64,000 nt of DNA, taken from positions 19,143 through 83,142 of the forward strand of contig DXEG01000051.1 of assembly GCA_019115125.1 (NCBI GenBank), written 5' to 3'. The DNA is from Candidatus Blautia faecipullorum (GTDB lineage Bacteria; Bacillota; Clostridia; Lachnospirales; Lachnospiraceae). Under the pieces are notes generated by a model. It searched no databases. It was not told where the DNA came from and saw only the letters and a list, made by a program, of their open reading frames with translations. Shown here piece by piece: positions 25,411 through 35,341 of this stretch. The position numbers were made by a program, and so were the translations under genes. How positions within the stretch are numbered: position 1 is the stretch's first letter; the number at the start of each line of letters is the position of its first letter.

Positions 25411-26556
25411 GTGAAAATGTTATTGGCATCAGATTCCTATAAGGGTAGTTTAACCACTATGCAGGTGGCTGAACAGATAAAAAAAGGCGTAAAAAAAGTT
25501 TTCCCAGGAGCAGAATTTATGTGTGTTCCGGTTGCGGACGGTGGAGAGGGTACTGTAGAAACAATGATCAGTAATCTCGGAGGAGAATATCGTACTGTGG
25601 AGGTGACAGCGCCTGACGGAAGCAGGATTCAGGCGAAATACGGGATATTAAAAAACAGAATCGCAGTTATAGAGATGGCGGCGGCATCGGGGCTTCCGAT
25701 CATTCCAAAAGAAAAGAGAAATGTCATGACAGCGACAACATATGGGACAGGAGAACTGATCCGCGCCGCACTTTCAGAAGATTGTGATCAGATTTATATT
25801 GGAGTAGGCGGTTCAGCGACAAATGACGGCGGTGTAGGAATGGCTCAGGCTCTTGGATATTCTTTTCGTGATCAATATGGAAATGAAGTGGGATTTGGCG
25901 GAGGTGAGCTGATAAAAATAGCTGAAATAGATTCTTCGAAAGTTGATCCCAGACTGAAAAACAAAAAGATTATAGTAATGAGTGATGTGATCAATCCTTT
26001 ATGTGGGGAATCGGGAGCCGCGGCGATCTACGGCCCTCAAAAAGGAGCAACGCCAAGTCAGGTTCTGGAACTGGATGTGGGGCTGAAGCATTTGGCAGGA
26101 TTGATTAAAGAAAAAATGAAAATAGATCTGGAGGAATTACCGGGAGCCGGAGCGGCAGGCGGACTTGGAGCGGGCTTGGTTGCTTTTGCGGGAGCTGAAA
26201 TACGGTCTGGAATAAAAACAGTTCTGGAGCTCGCAAATTTTGAAGATAAACTGGAGTGGGCGGATATCGTAATTACTGGAGAAGGCAAAATTGATTCTCA
26301 GTCAGTTCTCGGAAAGGTGATATCCGGAATATCCCAGATGGCGAAGAAAAAGAACGTTCCGGTTATAGCTGTCTCGGGCGCTATTGAATATGGTGCTGAA
26401 ATTATTTATGAAAAAGGCGTCTCTACTATGGAAGCTGCGGTATGCAAAACCATGCAGTTGGATGAGGCTGTGAAGAATGCGGATATTTTAGTGGAAAATG
26501 CTGTGGAAAGAGTTATGAGAGCTATTCAAATCGGGCAAAGGATTGGAGAAATGTAA
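25411..26556 (+). CDS. garK: glycerate 2-kinase
   Basis: 381 residues, standard for the GarK/GlxK family. The N-terminus LLASDSYKGSLT and the motif GVGGSATNDGGVGMAQALG are diagnostic. It phosphorylates D-glycerate, normally to 2-phosphoglycerate, feeding lower glycolysis. The GTG start at 25411 follows AAAAGGAGG at 25390-25399. It heads a long AT-richer gene run and is preceded by a CdaR-type regulator, as in glucarate/galactarate systems, but no aldolase or dehydratase for sugar diacids is present. The glycerate source is therefore unclear. Confidence 0.93.
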   Translation: MKMLLASDSYKGSLTTMQVAEQIKKGVKKVFPGAEFMCVPVADGGEGTVETMISNLGGEYRTVEVTAPDGSRIQAKYGILKNRIAVIEMAAASGLPIIPKEKRNVMTATTYGTGELIRAALSEDCDQIYIGVGGSATNDGGVGMAQALGYSFRDQYGNEVGFGGGELIKIAEIDSSKVDPRLKNKKIIVMSDVINPLCGESGAAAIYGPQKGATPSQVLELDVGLKHLAGLIKEKMKIDLEELPGAGAAGGLGAGLVAFAGAEIRSGIKTVLELANFEDKLEWADIVITGEGKIDSQSVLGKVISGISQMAKKKNVPVIAVSGAIEYGAEIIYEKGVSTMEAAVCKTMQLDEAVKNADILVENAVERVMRAIQIGQRIGEM

Positions 26557-26649
26557 TCTGGGAATACCATATTTCCAGAAAAACCAGATTTTGTGTTTGT
26601 CTTTTTATTAATTTTGATTGATATACAGTTTGCCGGGAGATGAGACAGA

Positions 26650-28215
26650 ATGAAGACAGATAGAATCTATGAGAACCTTTATGATGCACTGAAAAACTCG
26701 GCCGAAAGATATCCGGATAAAATCGCGGTTATTCAGGAAAAGCAGTCTATTACATATCAAAAGCTATTGGAAAGAACAGATAAGGCAGCTCTGTGGCTTA
26801 AAACAAATTTTGCTGTAAAGAAAGGCGAAAGAGTTGGGCTCTTATTTGTGAACAGTATTGATTTTTATATTGCGTTTTATGCAGTCATGAAACTGGGAGC
26901 TATTGCTGTTCTGGTGAATACGAAAATGCAAAGTGAAGAAATTGCATTTGTACTAAAAGACACAAAAACACATTGCCTGATCATGAATACACGTTGGATT
27001 GAGAAGGTAAAGAAGATTTTACCAGAGATAAAAGTGGATCGTATTCTGACGGACAGAAAGGAAGAGATAGATTGTGATGAAGTAAAGATATTTTCTATGG
27101 AAGAAATATTCCGCAGCGAGAATATCTGTATGGGCTGTAATTGTGCAAGTGTACAGGCGGATGAGCTGACAGCAGTGATCCTGCATACTTCTGGCACTAC
27201 CGGAAATCCCAAGGGAATTATGGTATCACATAAGAATATTATGGGCACAGCCTATGGCTATAAAGAGGCTCTCCGTGTAACAGCGGATGATATTACGGTT
27301 CTCTCTGTCCCGGTCTTTCATATTTTAGGTTTAAGCTGTGTTTCAAATTTATTTTTTTACATTGGCGGAACTATTGTAGTATTTGAAAAATTTGAGGCAA
27401 ATAAGGTTCTGGAGGCCATTGAAAAATACCATGGTACACATTTTCATTCTGTACCTGCTGTTTATATAAAATTGATGAATGAGGCGGCAAGACATTATGA
27501 TCTGGACTCTCTGCGTATAGCTGTATGCGGAGGTGCTTTGATCAGCCAGGAAGATAAAGAAAGATTTTATGAGATGGCGCCAAGGGCTTCCTTTCGGATA
27601 GCATATGGACTTACAGAAACCGCCGGTTCCGGAGTTTTATCTTACCGCCATGGCGATCCGGGCAGGGAAGTGTTTAACTGTAAAGTTCAGATTCAGGACG
27701 AAAATGGCAGAGTTTTGGATTATGGCGAAGGAGAAGCTTTGTGCAGTGGAAATATAGTGACTACGAAAATCTGGGGACGGGAAGACACTGAACATGAGGT
27801 ACTCCATACGGGAGATATTATACGGAAAGAAAAAGATGGAAGTATTTTTATTTTAGACAGAATAAAGGATGTTATAAACAGAGGCGGTGAGAAACTGTTT
27901 CCATCTTTTATTGAAAATGTTTTGACTCAATACCCGGGAATTCAACAGGCGGCAGTATTTCCTGTGGGAGATGAAATTTATGGAGAAGTACCGGCAGCCG
28001 TAATTGTATTAGATGATGGAAAAGAGATAGAGATAAAAAAATTAAATATATATCTTCAGGAAAAGCTTGGAAAATTTGAGATTCCGCAGTATATCGAAAT
28101 ATGGAATGGGAGTGTAATTCCAGTTACTGGGAATGGGAAAGTAAAAAAGAGAGAATTAAGAAATATTTTTGAACAAAAGCTTGCAGATAAAGGAGAAAAG
28201 AATGAGAAAACCTGA
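26650..28215 (+). CDS. acyl-CoA synthetase (AMP-forming, class I ANL)
   Basis: 521 residues. The P-loop-like motif is ILHTSGTTGNPKGI, the ANL core YGLTETAGSG, the hinge/ribose motif GDIIRKEKDGSIFILDR with DRIKDVINRGGEKLFP, and the catalytic lysine PVTGNGKVKKRE. It activates a carboxylic acid to its CoA thioester. Together with the Liv-type importer and the CoA-transferase it gives two ways to form the CoA ester in this cluster. Chain length is not readable. Its end overlaps the next start by 14 bp. Confidence 0.9.
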   Translation: MKTDRIYENLYDALKNSAERYPDKIAVIQEKQSITYQKLLERTDKAALWLKTNFAVKKGERVGLLFVNSIDFYIAFYAVMKLGAIAVLVNTKMQSEEIAFVLKDTKTHCLIMNTRWIEKVKKILPEIKVDRILTDRKEEIDCDEVKIFSMEEIFRSENICMGCNCASVQADELTAVILHTSGTTGNPKGIMVSHKNIMGTAYGYKEALRVTADDITVLSVPVFHILGLSCVSNLFFYIGGTIVVFEKFEANKVLEAIEKYHGTHFHSVPAVYIKLMNEAARHYDLDSLRIAVCGGALISQEDKERFYEMAPRASFRIAYGLTETAGSGVLSYRHGDPGREVFNCKVQIQDENGRVLDYGEGEALCSGNIVTTKIWGREDTEHEVLHTGDIIRKEKDGSIFILDRIKDVINRGGEKLFPSFIENVLTQYPGIQQAAVFPVGDEIYGEVPAAVIVLDDGKEIEIKKLNIYLQEKLGKFEIPQYIEIWNGSVIPVTGNGKVKKRELRNIFEQKLADKGEKNEKT

Positions 28216-29788
28216 GTTTATTACGGCAAAAGAGGCAGTGGACAGAATTAAAAGCGGCAGCACGATATGTACGATCGGAATGACACTGGTATCTGCCTGT
28301 GAATCTATTTTGAAAGAACTGGAAAATCGTTTCCTGGAAACCGGCAGTCCGAATCAGCTTACATATGTACATACCTGCGGACAATCTGATAGAAAAGCGG
28401 GGGCTGTGTACCATATGGCGCACGAGGGACTTACAAAAAGAATTATTGGCGGTCACTGGGGACTTTGCCCCAAAATGATGGAGCTTATTTCTGAGAACAA
28501 AGTAGAGGCATATAATCTGCCGCAGGGACAGATGGCCAATATGTTTCACAGCATGGCGCTGAGGGAACCTGGAAAAATCAGTAAAATCGGTCTTGGTACA
28601 TTTATTGATCCCAGAATTGAAGGGGGAAAAATGAATGACAGAACCAAGCCCCTGGAAGATATTGTAGACGTAATAGAAATTGATGGAGAGGAGTATCTGC
28701 GTTATCGGGAGATTCCTATTGACACTTTATTGATCAGAGGAACTTATGCTGATGAAAATGGAAATATTTCCACGTCGGAAGAAGCTATGGTGTTAGAACT
28801 TCTTCCTGCGGTTATGGCTACTAAAAGGTTTGGGGGACAGGTTATCTGTCAAGTGAAACAGACAGTAAAAGCGGGAACTCTTAGTCCAAAGGAAGTGATT
28901 GTACCTGGGGTACTGGTAGACGCGGTGGTGGTATGTGAGGAACCGGAAGTGAATCACAGACAGACATCTTCCTGGTATTATGATCCGACATACAGCGGAC
29001 AGGCGTGGGCTCCGGAATCTAAAACAGATCCGATACCTCTGAATGTGCGGAAAGTAATCGGAAGAAGAGCAATGATGGAATTGGAACCTGACGTAGTGAT
29101 CAATGTAGGAACAGGAATTCCGAATGATGTAATCGGAGCGATTATTGCCGAAGAGAATATTTCGAGTGATGTGACTATTACTGTGGAATCGGGAATATAC
29201 GGCGGAGTTCCGGCAGGAGGGATTGATTTTGGAATCTCCAGGAACGCACAGGCTTTGGTACCCCATGACAGACAATTTGAATATTACAATGGAGCGGGAA
29301 TTGATTTTACATTTATGGGCGCCGGAGAAATGGATGAAAAGGGTAATGTAAACGCTACCCGAATGGGGGACAAAGCTCCTGGAGCGGGAGGCTTTATTGA
29401 CATTACTGCCCGCGCGAAAAATGTGATTTTCTGCTCGACTTTTACCGGAAAAGGTTTGAAGGTGGAGTTTGATGAAGAGGGGCTTCGAATCATTCAAGAG
29501 GGGAAGATCCGTAAAATGGTCAAAAAAGTGCAGCAGATCTCTTATAATGGGGAAATTGCGGGAAAAATGCAGCAGAACATGGTGTATGTAACAGAACGCG
29601 CTGTATTCAGACTTACTCCGGAAGGACCGATGCTGGTAGAAATCGCCAAGGGAATTGATCTTCAGAAAGATGTTCTGGATCAGATGGACTTTAAGCCAAT
29701 TATTGCAGATGATCTCAAAATTACAGATACCCGGATCTATTTAGAAAAGTGGGCCGGGTTGAAGGAGATAATACAAAATAAAAGATAG
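28202..29788 (+). CDS. acyl-CoA:carboxylate CoA-transferase (type I, fused alpha-beta)
   Basis: 528 residues from ATG 28202, preceded by AAAGGAGAAAAG. The fused A and B halves are typical of YdiF / propionate CoA-transferase-like enzymes. The catalytic glutamate is Glu329 in [14 protein letters not shown], where the CoA adduct forms. It swaps CoA between acyl-CoA and acetate or another acid, saving ATP. Overlap with the ligase gene indicates a shared operon. The exact acid is unknown. Confidence 0.92.
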   Translation: MRKPEFITAKEAVDRIKSGSTICTIGMTLVSACESILKELENRFLETGSPNQLTYVHTCGQSDRKAGAVYHMAHEGLTKRIIGGHWGLCPKMMELISENKVEAYNLPQGQMANMFHSMALREPGKISKIGLGTFIDPRIEGGKMNDRTKPLEDIVDVIEIDGEEYLRYREIPIDTLLIRGTYADENGNISTSEEAMVLELLPAVMATKRFGGQVICQVKQTVKAGTLSPKEVIVPGVLVDAVVVCEEPEVNHRQTSSWYYDPTYSGQAWAPESKTDPIPLNVRKVIGRRAMMELEPDVVINVGTGIPNDVIGAIIAEENISSDVTITVESGIYGGVPAGGIDFGISRNAQALVPHDRQFEYYNGAGIDFTFMGAGEMDEKGNVNATRMGDKAPGAGGFIDITARAKNVIFCSTFTGKGLKVEFDEEGLRIIQEGKIRKMVKKVQQISYNGEIAGKMQQNMVYVTERAVFRLTPEGPMLVEIAKGIDLQKDVLDQMDFKPIIADDLKITDTRIYLEKWAGLKEIIQNKR

Positions 29789-29799
29789 GAGGTAAAGAG

Positions 29800-30651
29800 A
29801 TGAATGTAAGCAAAGTGATGGTTGTGGGAGCTGGAATTATGGGTAGCGGCATTGCTCAGGTATGTATAGAACACGGTATCCAGACAGTTCTCACAGACAT
29901 TTCACAGGAACTGGCAGACAAAGGAAAAGCTAAGATTGATCATTTTCTTCAGAGAAAAATTGAAAAAGGGAAAATTTCCCAGGAGCAAAAAGATCAGGCC
30001 ATGGCGCTTCTGTCAACTGCCGGTGATTATAAAGCCGGTTCAGATGCCGATTTTGTAATCGAAGCAGCAACAGAAAATGTTCCGATTAAACTTAAAATTT
30101 TTGAGCAGTTAGATGAGATTATGCAGGAAACAGCTATTCTTGCCACGAATACATCTACCATCTCTATCACGAAAATAGCAGGAGCAACAAAGCATCCTGA
30201 CCGTGTAATTGGAACACACTTTTTTGTTCCGCCGCCTGCAATGAAGCTTCTTGAGATTATTCCGGGAATTCTTACCAGCGGCGAGACAGAGAAAACAGCA
30301 TTTGAATTTGCGGAGAAAATTGGAAAAACGGCAATCAAAGCGCCAGATACATCCGGTTTTCTTGTAAACCGTATGTTGGTTCCTATGCAGAACGAAGCTA
30401 TTTTTCTGGTAATGGAAGGAAATGATCCTAAGGATGTCGATCAGTCTATGAAATTGGGAGCTAATTTCCCTATGGGGCCATTGGAATTAACTGATTTTGC
30501 AGGACTCGATACAGTGCTGGCCGTAATGACACAGATGTATGAGGATCTGGGGGATCCCAAATACAGGCCGTGTCCGCTTCTGAAAAAGATGGTAAATGCA
30601 CATTTATTGGGAAGAAAGTCAGGAAAAGGTTTTTACGACTATACAAAATAA
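29800..30651 (+). CDS. hbd: 3-hydroxyacyl-CoA dehydrogenase (Hbd-like)
   Basis: 283 residues, the size of clostridial 3-hydroxybutyryl-CoA dehydrogenase. The Rossmann motif is [13 protein letters not shown], catalytic His140 is in [13 protein letters not shown], and the conserved Asn is in SGFLVNRML. The usual Asn after THFF is Val here. It oxidises an (S)-3-hydroxyacyl-CoA with NAD, or runs in reverse. It is 11 bp after the CoA-transferase stop with AGGAGG at the junction. Confidence 0.9.
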   Translation: MNVSKVMVVGAGIMGSGIAQVCIEHGIQTVLTDISQELADKGKAKIDHFLQRKIEKGKISQEQKDQAMALLSTAGDYKAGSDADFVIEAATENVPIKLKIFEQLDEIMQETAILATNTSTISITKIAGATKHPDRVIGTHFFVPPPAMKLLEIIPGILTSGETEKTAFEFAEKIGKTAIKAPDTSGFLVNRMLVPMQNEAIFLVMEGNDPKDVDQSMKLGANFPMGPLELTDFAGLDTVLAVMTQMYEDLGDPKYRPCPLLKKMVNAHLLGRKSGKGFYDYTK

Positions 30652-30666
30652 AAAGGAGGGTTACTT

Positions 30667-31935
30667 ATGAAGTGTAGAAAAATAATTGCAGGGTTAATGG
30701 CAGGTGTGTTGGCAAGTATGTCCCTTGTTTCTGTTGTTTCGGCAGAGGCTGAGGATGATCCGATTAAGGTGGGATGTGTATTTCCCATTACAGGAAACAA
30801 TGCGGACCAGGGTGTATTTAATGTAGATGGATGCCAGTTTGCTATTGATTATATTAACGATAATGGCGGAATCAAATCTCTTGGCGGAAGAAAACTGGAA
30901 CTTGTCAGCTATGACAATCAGTCGGATGCAGACCAGTCTAAAGCGGCCGCAGAGCGTCTGATCAATGAAAATCCTGATATTGTAGCTGTAACAGGCGCTG
31001 CTTCAAGCTCATTTGTACTTCCGATGCTTCCTGTGTTTGAGAAAAACAGTATGCCGTTTTTGACAGCGCAGGTGTCAGAATCCATTACAAATCAGGGTTA
31101 TCAGTATGTATTCCGGTTTGGCTCTACGGGCGGCAGCTTTTCAGAGTATCAAGTGAAATTCCTGGATTGGCTGAACGAGGAATATGGCCTTGGAATTTCC
31201 AAGATTGGTATTATATATGAGGATACAGAGTATGGCATTTCCAATACAGAGGGAGCGGTTGCGGCAATTGAAGAGTCGGCGGAAAACGGCTCCGGACTGG
31301 AAATCGCATATAATGAATCGTTTACAGCAGGTTCTTCTGACCTTACAAACATTGTTGTGGGTCTGAAGCAGGCTGGCTGCGAAGTTGTATTTCCTACCTG
31401 CTATACACAGGATGCAAAGCTTCTCTTTAATACGATGAAAAGCATGAATTACAATCCTCTGATCATTGGCGGTGGCGGCGGTTTCCTGTATCCGGCTTTT
31501 GGAGAGGAGCTGGGAGATCTTGTTGACGGCGTTGTATCTGTTACCGGGCATAACTATGATATTCAGACAATTACAAATAACGAAGAGATTGCAAATATCG
31601 GAGAACAGTTTGAAGAAGAGTATGGATATTTTATGCCGGAGCAGAGTGCATCTGCATTCAGTGCGATTTATCTGATCGCGCAGGCGCTGGAAAATGCGGC
31701 GTCTACCGACCATGATGCGGTTGCTGGAGCGCTTAGGGAGCTTACCTGTCTGGCAGCAACTCCGGGCGGAGAGGTTGCTTTCGATGAAACAGGAGCAAAC
31801 GTTAATGCGCATGCGGTAATTGTACAGTGGCAGAAGGGAGAAGATGATGTTTACAGGACACGCTGTGTATTCCCGGATGATGAAGCTGGTGCGGAATTTC
31901 AGATGACCGAAGACTTAGAGGCGATGCAGAAGTAA
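30667..31935 (+). CDS. Liv-type ABC transporter substrate-binding protein
   Basis: 422 residues. The signal peptide MKCRKIIAGLMAGVL...VVSA ends at an Ala-Glu junction with no lipobox Cys. The mature part has the family signature of branched-chain amino acid-type receptors: IKVGCVFPITGNNADQG, and the Ser/Thr-rich ligand loop VTGAASSSFVLPML. Members bind amino acids, aromatic acids, amides or short organic acids. Being surrounded by CoA-ester genes suggests a carboxylate ligand. A perfect hairpin follows the stop. Confidence 0.9.
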   Translation: MKCRKIIAGLMAGVLASMSLVSVVSAEAEDDPIKVGCVFPITGNNADQGVFNVDGCQFAIDYINDNGGIKSLGGRKLELVSYDNQSDADQSKAAAERLINENPDIVAVTGAASSSFVLPMLPVFEKNSMPFLTAQVSESITNQGYQYVFRFGSTGGSFSEYQVKFLDWLNEEYGLGISKIGIIYEDTEYGISNTEGAVAAIEESAENGSGLEIAYNESFTAGSSDLTNIVVGLKQAGCEVVFPTCYTQDAKLLFNTMKSMNYNPLIIGGGGGFLYPAFGEELGDLVDGVVSVTGHNYDIQTITNNEEIANIGEQFEEEYGYFMPEQSASAFSAIYLIAQALENAASTDHDAVAGALRELTCLAATPGGEVAFDETGANVNAHAVIVQWQKGEDDVYRTRCVFPDDEAGAEFQMTEDLEAMQK

Positions 31936-31951
31936 GCCAATATAGGATTTC

Positions 31952-31988
31952 ATACGGGATGTATTGTTTTATGTAATACATCCCGTAT
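31952..31988 (+). terminator. 14-bp perfect hairpin between binding protein and permease genes
   Basis: ATACGGGATGTATT (31952-31965) pairs perfectly with 31975-31988 around a 9-nt loop and has no T-run. Hairpins at this place often stabilise the binding-protein mRNA and reduce read-through, giving excess receptor over permease. Confidence 0.7.
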
Positions 31989-32008
31989 TACATAAAGGAG
32001 GTTACTAC

Positions 32009-32884
32009 ATGACTTGGGTATTTTTTCAGTCCCTGATCAGCGGCATACTTGCCGGAGGTGTATATGCATTATTCGGCGTAGGTATTACAATCATCTTCGG
32101 CGTTATGAAAATGGTTGATTTTTCCGCCTGTGCACAGTTGGTATGGGGAATGTATTTTACATATCTGTTCTATTCCTGGACAGGCCTGAACTGTTATTGG
32201 GCGATCCCCTTCGTGGTAATTTGTATGGGGCTTCTGGCCTGGATCATTTTTAAACTGATTGTCAGGCCGTTGATCGGTTCTGACGATACATCGTTTATTC
32301 TCGTAACATTGGGGCTATCTTATTTCCTCCAGAATCTCGCAGAATTTGCGTTTGGAGCAGATCCCAAATCCGTACCATCGGATATTAAAACATCTTCTAT
32401 TATTATTGGAGATTACAGCATTGGCCTTCCAAGACTGATTGCGTTTATAGCTATGGTAATTCTGGTCTTAGGCGTATATTTGCTTTTGAATAAAACTACT
32501 TTAGGACGGGCAATGAGAGCTACATCTGAAAAAAGAGAAGTTGCGCAGATGCTTGGGATTAATACGAAAAAAACATTTACAATCGCATTTATGATTGGCG
32601 TTGTTTTTGCAGGCTTGTCAGGTCTGTTGATCACACCCATATATTATGTAACTCCTACAGCAGGCGCCATGTTCCGTACCACTGCATATATTGCGGTTAT
32701 TATCGGCGGTCTTGGAGATATCAAAGGCGCATTGGTCGGCGGACTTGCAGTGGGAATTATCGAAGCTCTTGTGACGGGTATGATTTCTAATGATCTTGGC
32801 CCGGTTGGTGTCTGTGTGGCACTTCTGATCGTTCTCTATCTGAGACCACAGGGATTCTTCGGGAAAGGAGAAAGACAGGCATGA
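32009..32884 (+). CDS. Liv-type ABC transporter permease (LivH-like)
   Basis: 291 residues from ATG 32009, with AAAGGAGG just upstream; an earlier in-frame start would include the hairpin. Eight or nine hydrophobic segments, opening with QSLISGILAGGVYALFGVGI as in LivH, and the ATPase-docking loop RATSEKREVAQMLGIN. It forms the membrane channel with the next gene, which its stop overlaps by four bases. Confidence 0.92.
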   Translation: MTWVFFQSLISGILAGGVYALFGVGITIIFGVMKMVDFSACAQLVWGMYFTYLFYSWTGLNCYWAIPFVVICMGLLAWIIFKLIVRPLIGSDDTSFILVTLGLSYFLQNLAEFAFGADPKSVPSDIKTSSIIIGDYSIGLPRLIAFIAMVILVLGVYLLLNKTTLGRAMRATSEKREVAQMLGINTKKTFTIAFMIGVVFAGLSGLLITPIYYVTPTAGAMFRTTAYIAVIIGGLGDIKGALVGGLAVGIIEALVTGMISNDLGPVGVCVALLIVLYLRPQGFFGKGERQA

Positions 32885-33879
32885 ATAAATTTTTATCGAA
32901 GAAATACATTCCGGCTTATGTGCTGCTGGTGATTTTTCTGCTGATTCCTGCAGTGACATCTGGAAACTATATTATATCCAATCTTGTAAACTGTATGTTT
33001 TTTGCATCTATGGCAGGCTGTTGGAATATCATCGGCGGTTATGGAGGGCAGGTTTCCTGGTGTCACGCATCCTTTGTAGCTATGGGAGCATATGCAAACT
33101 TTATTATGAGTACGGAATTAGGACTTTCTCCTTTTATTTCTCTTCCGATGGGAATGGCTATTGCAGTGCTTATTGCTACAGTTATCGGATATTCTACATT
33201 CAGGCTCCATGGCCCCTATTTTTCCATTGCGACAATCGCCTGCGGAGAAGCTATCCGTGTGTTGATACAGCATTTTGATACGGTGACGAAAGGAGCGGCA
33301 GGAATTTATGTTACATATAGAAAACCGGATTTCTGGGCGCTGACCTTTGAGAATGATATTCCATTTTATTATATTGCTCTGGTGATCACATTGCTGATGG
33401 TACTGGTAACCTATATATTTACAAAGTCTAAGACCGGTTACTATTTAAGCGCGATTAAGGGAGATGAAACTGCGGCGGAATCTCTCGGGATTGAAACTTT
33501 CAAAATTAAATTGAGAGCGTTTCAGGTAAGCGCTATGATGGCAGCGGTTGTGGGATGTTTTTATGCCTCTTTCCTGACATATATTGCGCCAACCAGTACG
33601 GCGAGCTTTGATTTGTCCATGAAAATCGGTGTAGTGGCTATTGTAGGCGGCGTGGCAAGTCTTTGGGGACCTGTAATTGGTGGATTCGTTGTAATTCTTT
33701 TGATTGAAGCTACCAGTGTCTTGTTTGGATCAGCAGGCGGAAGCCAGATGGTTTACGGAATTCTTTTGATGGTTGTGATTATTTTCAAACCAGAAGGGAT
33801 CATTGGATTTTTCCGAAAGGATAATACCGTTAATAAAAAATCCGGTCTGCGTTTCCGGAGGAAGAAGGAGGGAGCATAA
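32881..33879 (+). CDS. Liv-type ABC transporter permease (LivM-like)
   Basis: 332 residues with the LivM segment GGYGGQVSWCHASFVAMGAY and docking loop AIKGDETAAESLGI. The ATG overlaps the previous TGA and its own stop overlaps the next ATG, so permease and ATPase are translationally coupled. The basic C-terminal tail (SGLRFRRKK) is cytoplasmic. Confidence 0.92.
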   Translation: MNKFLSKKYIPAYVLLVIFLLIPAVTSGNYIISNLVNCMFFASMAGCWNIIGGYGGQVSWCHASFVAMGAYANFIMSTELGLSPFISLPMGMAIAVLIATVIGYSTFRLHGPYFSIATIACGEAIRVLIQHFDTVTKGAAGIYVTYRKPDFWALTFENDIPFYYIALVITLLMVLVTYIFTKSKTGYYLSAIKGDETAAESLGIETFKIKLRAFQVSAMMAAVVGCFYASFLTYIAPTSTASFDLSMKIGVVAIVGGVASLWGPVIGGFVVILLIEATSVLFGSAGGSQMVYGILLMVVIIFKPEGIIGFFRKDNTVNKKSGLRFRRKKEGA

Positions 33880-34613
33880 TGGGAAAACTGTTAGAGGTGA
33901 AAGATCTGTCGATTTCCTTCGGTGGTATTAAAGCGGTTCAGGATTTGAATTTTCATATTGATAAAGGAGAAGTGCTTGCTCTAATCGGGCCGAATGGATC
34001 CGGCAAATCGACGACAGTCAATATGATATCAGGTGTTTATATACAAAATAAAGGAACCATCACTTTTGACGGAAAGGAAATCCAGCCGAAGATGAGTATT
34101 GCCCAGAGGGCTAAAATGGGGATATCAAGGACATTTCAAACTCCAAAACCGTTTGCTCATCTTACTGTATACGATAATATCTATACAATCGCACTGCAGC
34201 AGAATTCTAAGGCTCAGGCGGCTGAACTGACAGATGAAATTTTAAATCTTACAAAATTGTATGACCTTCGCGAAACAAAAAGCGGAAAATTATCCATTGA
34301 GAAACGCAAATGGATGGATCTTGCGCGTTGTATGGCTACTAAACCTAAAATTATTATGATGGATGAGGTTATGGCAGGACTGAACCCCTCGGAGATGGAA
34401 TCGAGTCTGGATCTGGTTAGGACAATCAATAAGGAAGGGATTACTGTACTGTTTATTGAACATGTTATGAAAGCCGTAGTATCTGTATGTACGAGAGCGA
34501 TCGTGCTGAATCAGGGCAAACTGCTTTGTGAAGGGGAACCTAGAGAAGTTTTGAATAATCCGGATGTAGTTGCCGCGTATCTGGGAGGTGAATCAAATGT
34601 TGCTGGAAATTAA
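33879..34613 (+). CDS. Liv-type ABC transporter ATPase (LivG-like)
   Basis: 244 residues. Walker A is GPNGSGKST and Walker B is KIIMMDEVMAGLNP. The signature region reads KLSIEKRKWMDLARCMA instead of the canonical LSxGQ, a divergence seen in some Liv-type ATPases. It powers uptake together with the next gene. RBS GAAGAAGGAGGG lies in the end of the LivM gene. Confidence 0.92.
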   Translation: MGKLLEVKDLSISFGGIKAVQDLNFHIDKGEVLALIGPNGSGKSTTVNMISGVYIQNKGTITFDGKEIQPKMSIAQRAKMGISRTFQTPKPFAHLTVYDNIYTIALQQNSKAQAAELTDEILNLTKLYDLRETKSGKLSIEKRKWMDLARCMATKPKIIMMDEVMAGLNPSEMESSLDLVRTINKEGITVLFIEHVMKAVVSVCTRAIVLNQGKLLCEGEPREVLNNPDVVAAYLGGESNVAGN

Positions 34614-35304
34614 AGATTTATGTGCAGGATACGGCGACCTTCAGGTCCTTTTCAATATTTCGATGAAAGTGAACGAGGGGGAGGTTGTGTCTCTGGTCGG
34701 CTCAAATGGAGCCGGAAAAACAACACTGCTTCGTATTTTATCCGGATTAGAGCCTGTAAAATCAGGCAGTATTCTGTATCAGGGACAGGATCTGACCAAA
34801 ATTAAACCATATGAAAAGGCGGATCATGGAATTGCGCACATTCCACAGGGAAGAGGTATTTTAGGAAGCCTGACAGTGAAAGAGAATCTTGTGATGGGAG
34901 CGTATCCCAAGGCAGCCCGCGCCGCTATGGATAAAAATATCGAAAAGTCATTTGAAATGTTTCCTATTTTGAAAGAACGCCAGAATCAGATGGCCGGTTC
35001 TCTAAGCGGTGGAGAACAGCAGATGCTGGCTATAGCAAGAGCTCTTATGATCAGTCCTAAGCTTTTAATGCTGGATGAACCATCTCTTGGACTTGCGCCC
35101 ATTGTAGTTAAAGATATGTTTGATATTATTTCAAATGTAGCGAAGCAGGGCGTTAGTATTTTGATTGTGGAACAGAACCTGAATCAGGCTTTGTCTGTAG
35201 CCGACAGAGGATATGTACTGGAAACAGGACAGATTGTTATGGAGGGGAAAGCGTCGGATCTTCTGGCTAATGAGGAAATCCAGGCAGCTTATCTTGGAAT
35301 ATAA
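34597..35304 (+). CDS. Liv-type ABC transporter ATPase (LivF-like)
   Basis: 235 residues from ATG 34597, preceded by GGGAGGTGAATC inside the previous gene. Walker A GSNGAGKTT, canonical signature SLSGGEQQML, Walker B LLMLDEPSLGLAP. As LivF has a canonical signature and LivG does not, the two ATP sites of the heterodimer are probably unequal. Overlaps the LivG gene by 17 bp. Confidence 0.93.
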   Translation: MLLEIKDLCAGYGDLQVLFNISMKVNEGEVVSLVGSNGAGKTTLLRILSGLEPVKSGSILYQGQDLTKIKPYEKADHGIAHIPQGRGILGSLTVKENLVMGAYPKAARAAMDKNIEKSFEMFPILKERQNQMAGSLSGGEQQMLAIARALMISPKLLMLDEPSLGLAPIVVKDMFDIISNVAKQGVSILIVEQNLNQALSVADRGYVLETGQIVMEGKASDLLANEEIQAAYLGI

Positions 35305-35341
35305 CAGTGCCGGATAATACGCCGGGGTATGGGGGAATGGT

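Noticed and set aside
25196-25414. 72-codon AT-rich frame before glycerate kinase
   Set aside because: It overlaps the promoter region and the kinase ribosome site, has no ribosome site itself, and its Ile/Lys/Tyr-rich content reflects the AT-rich DNA.
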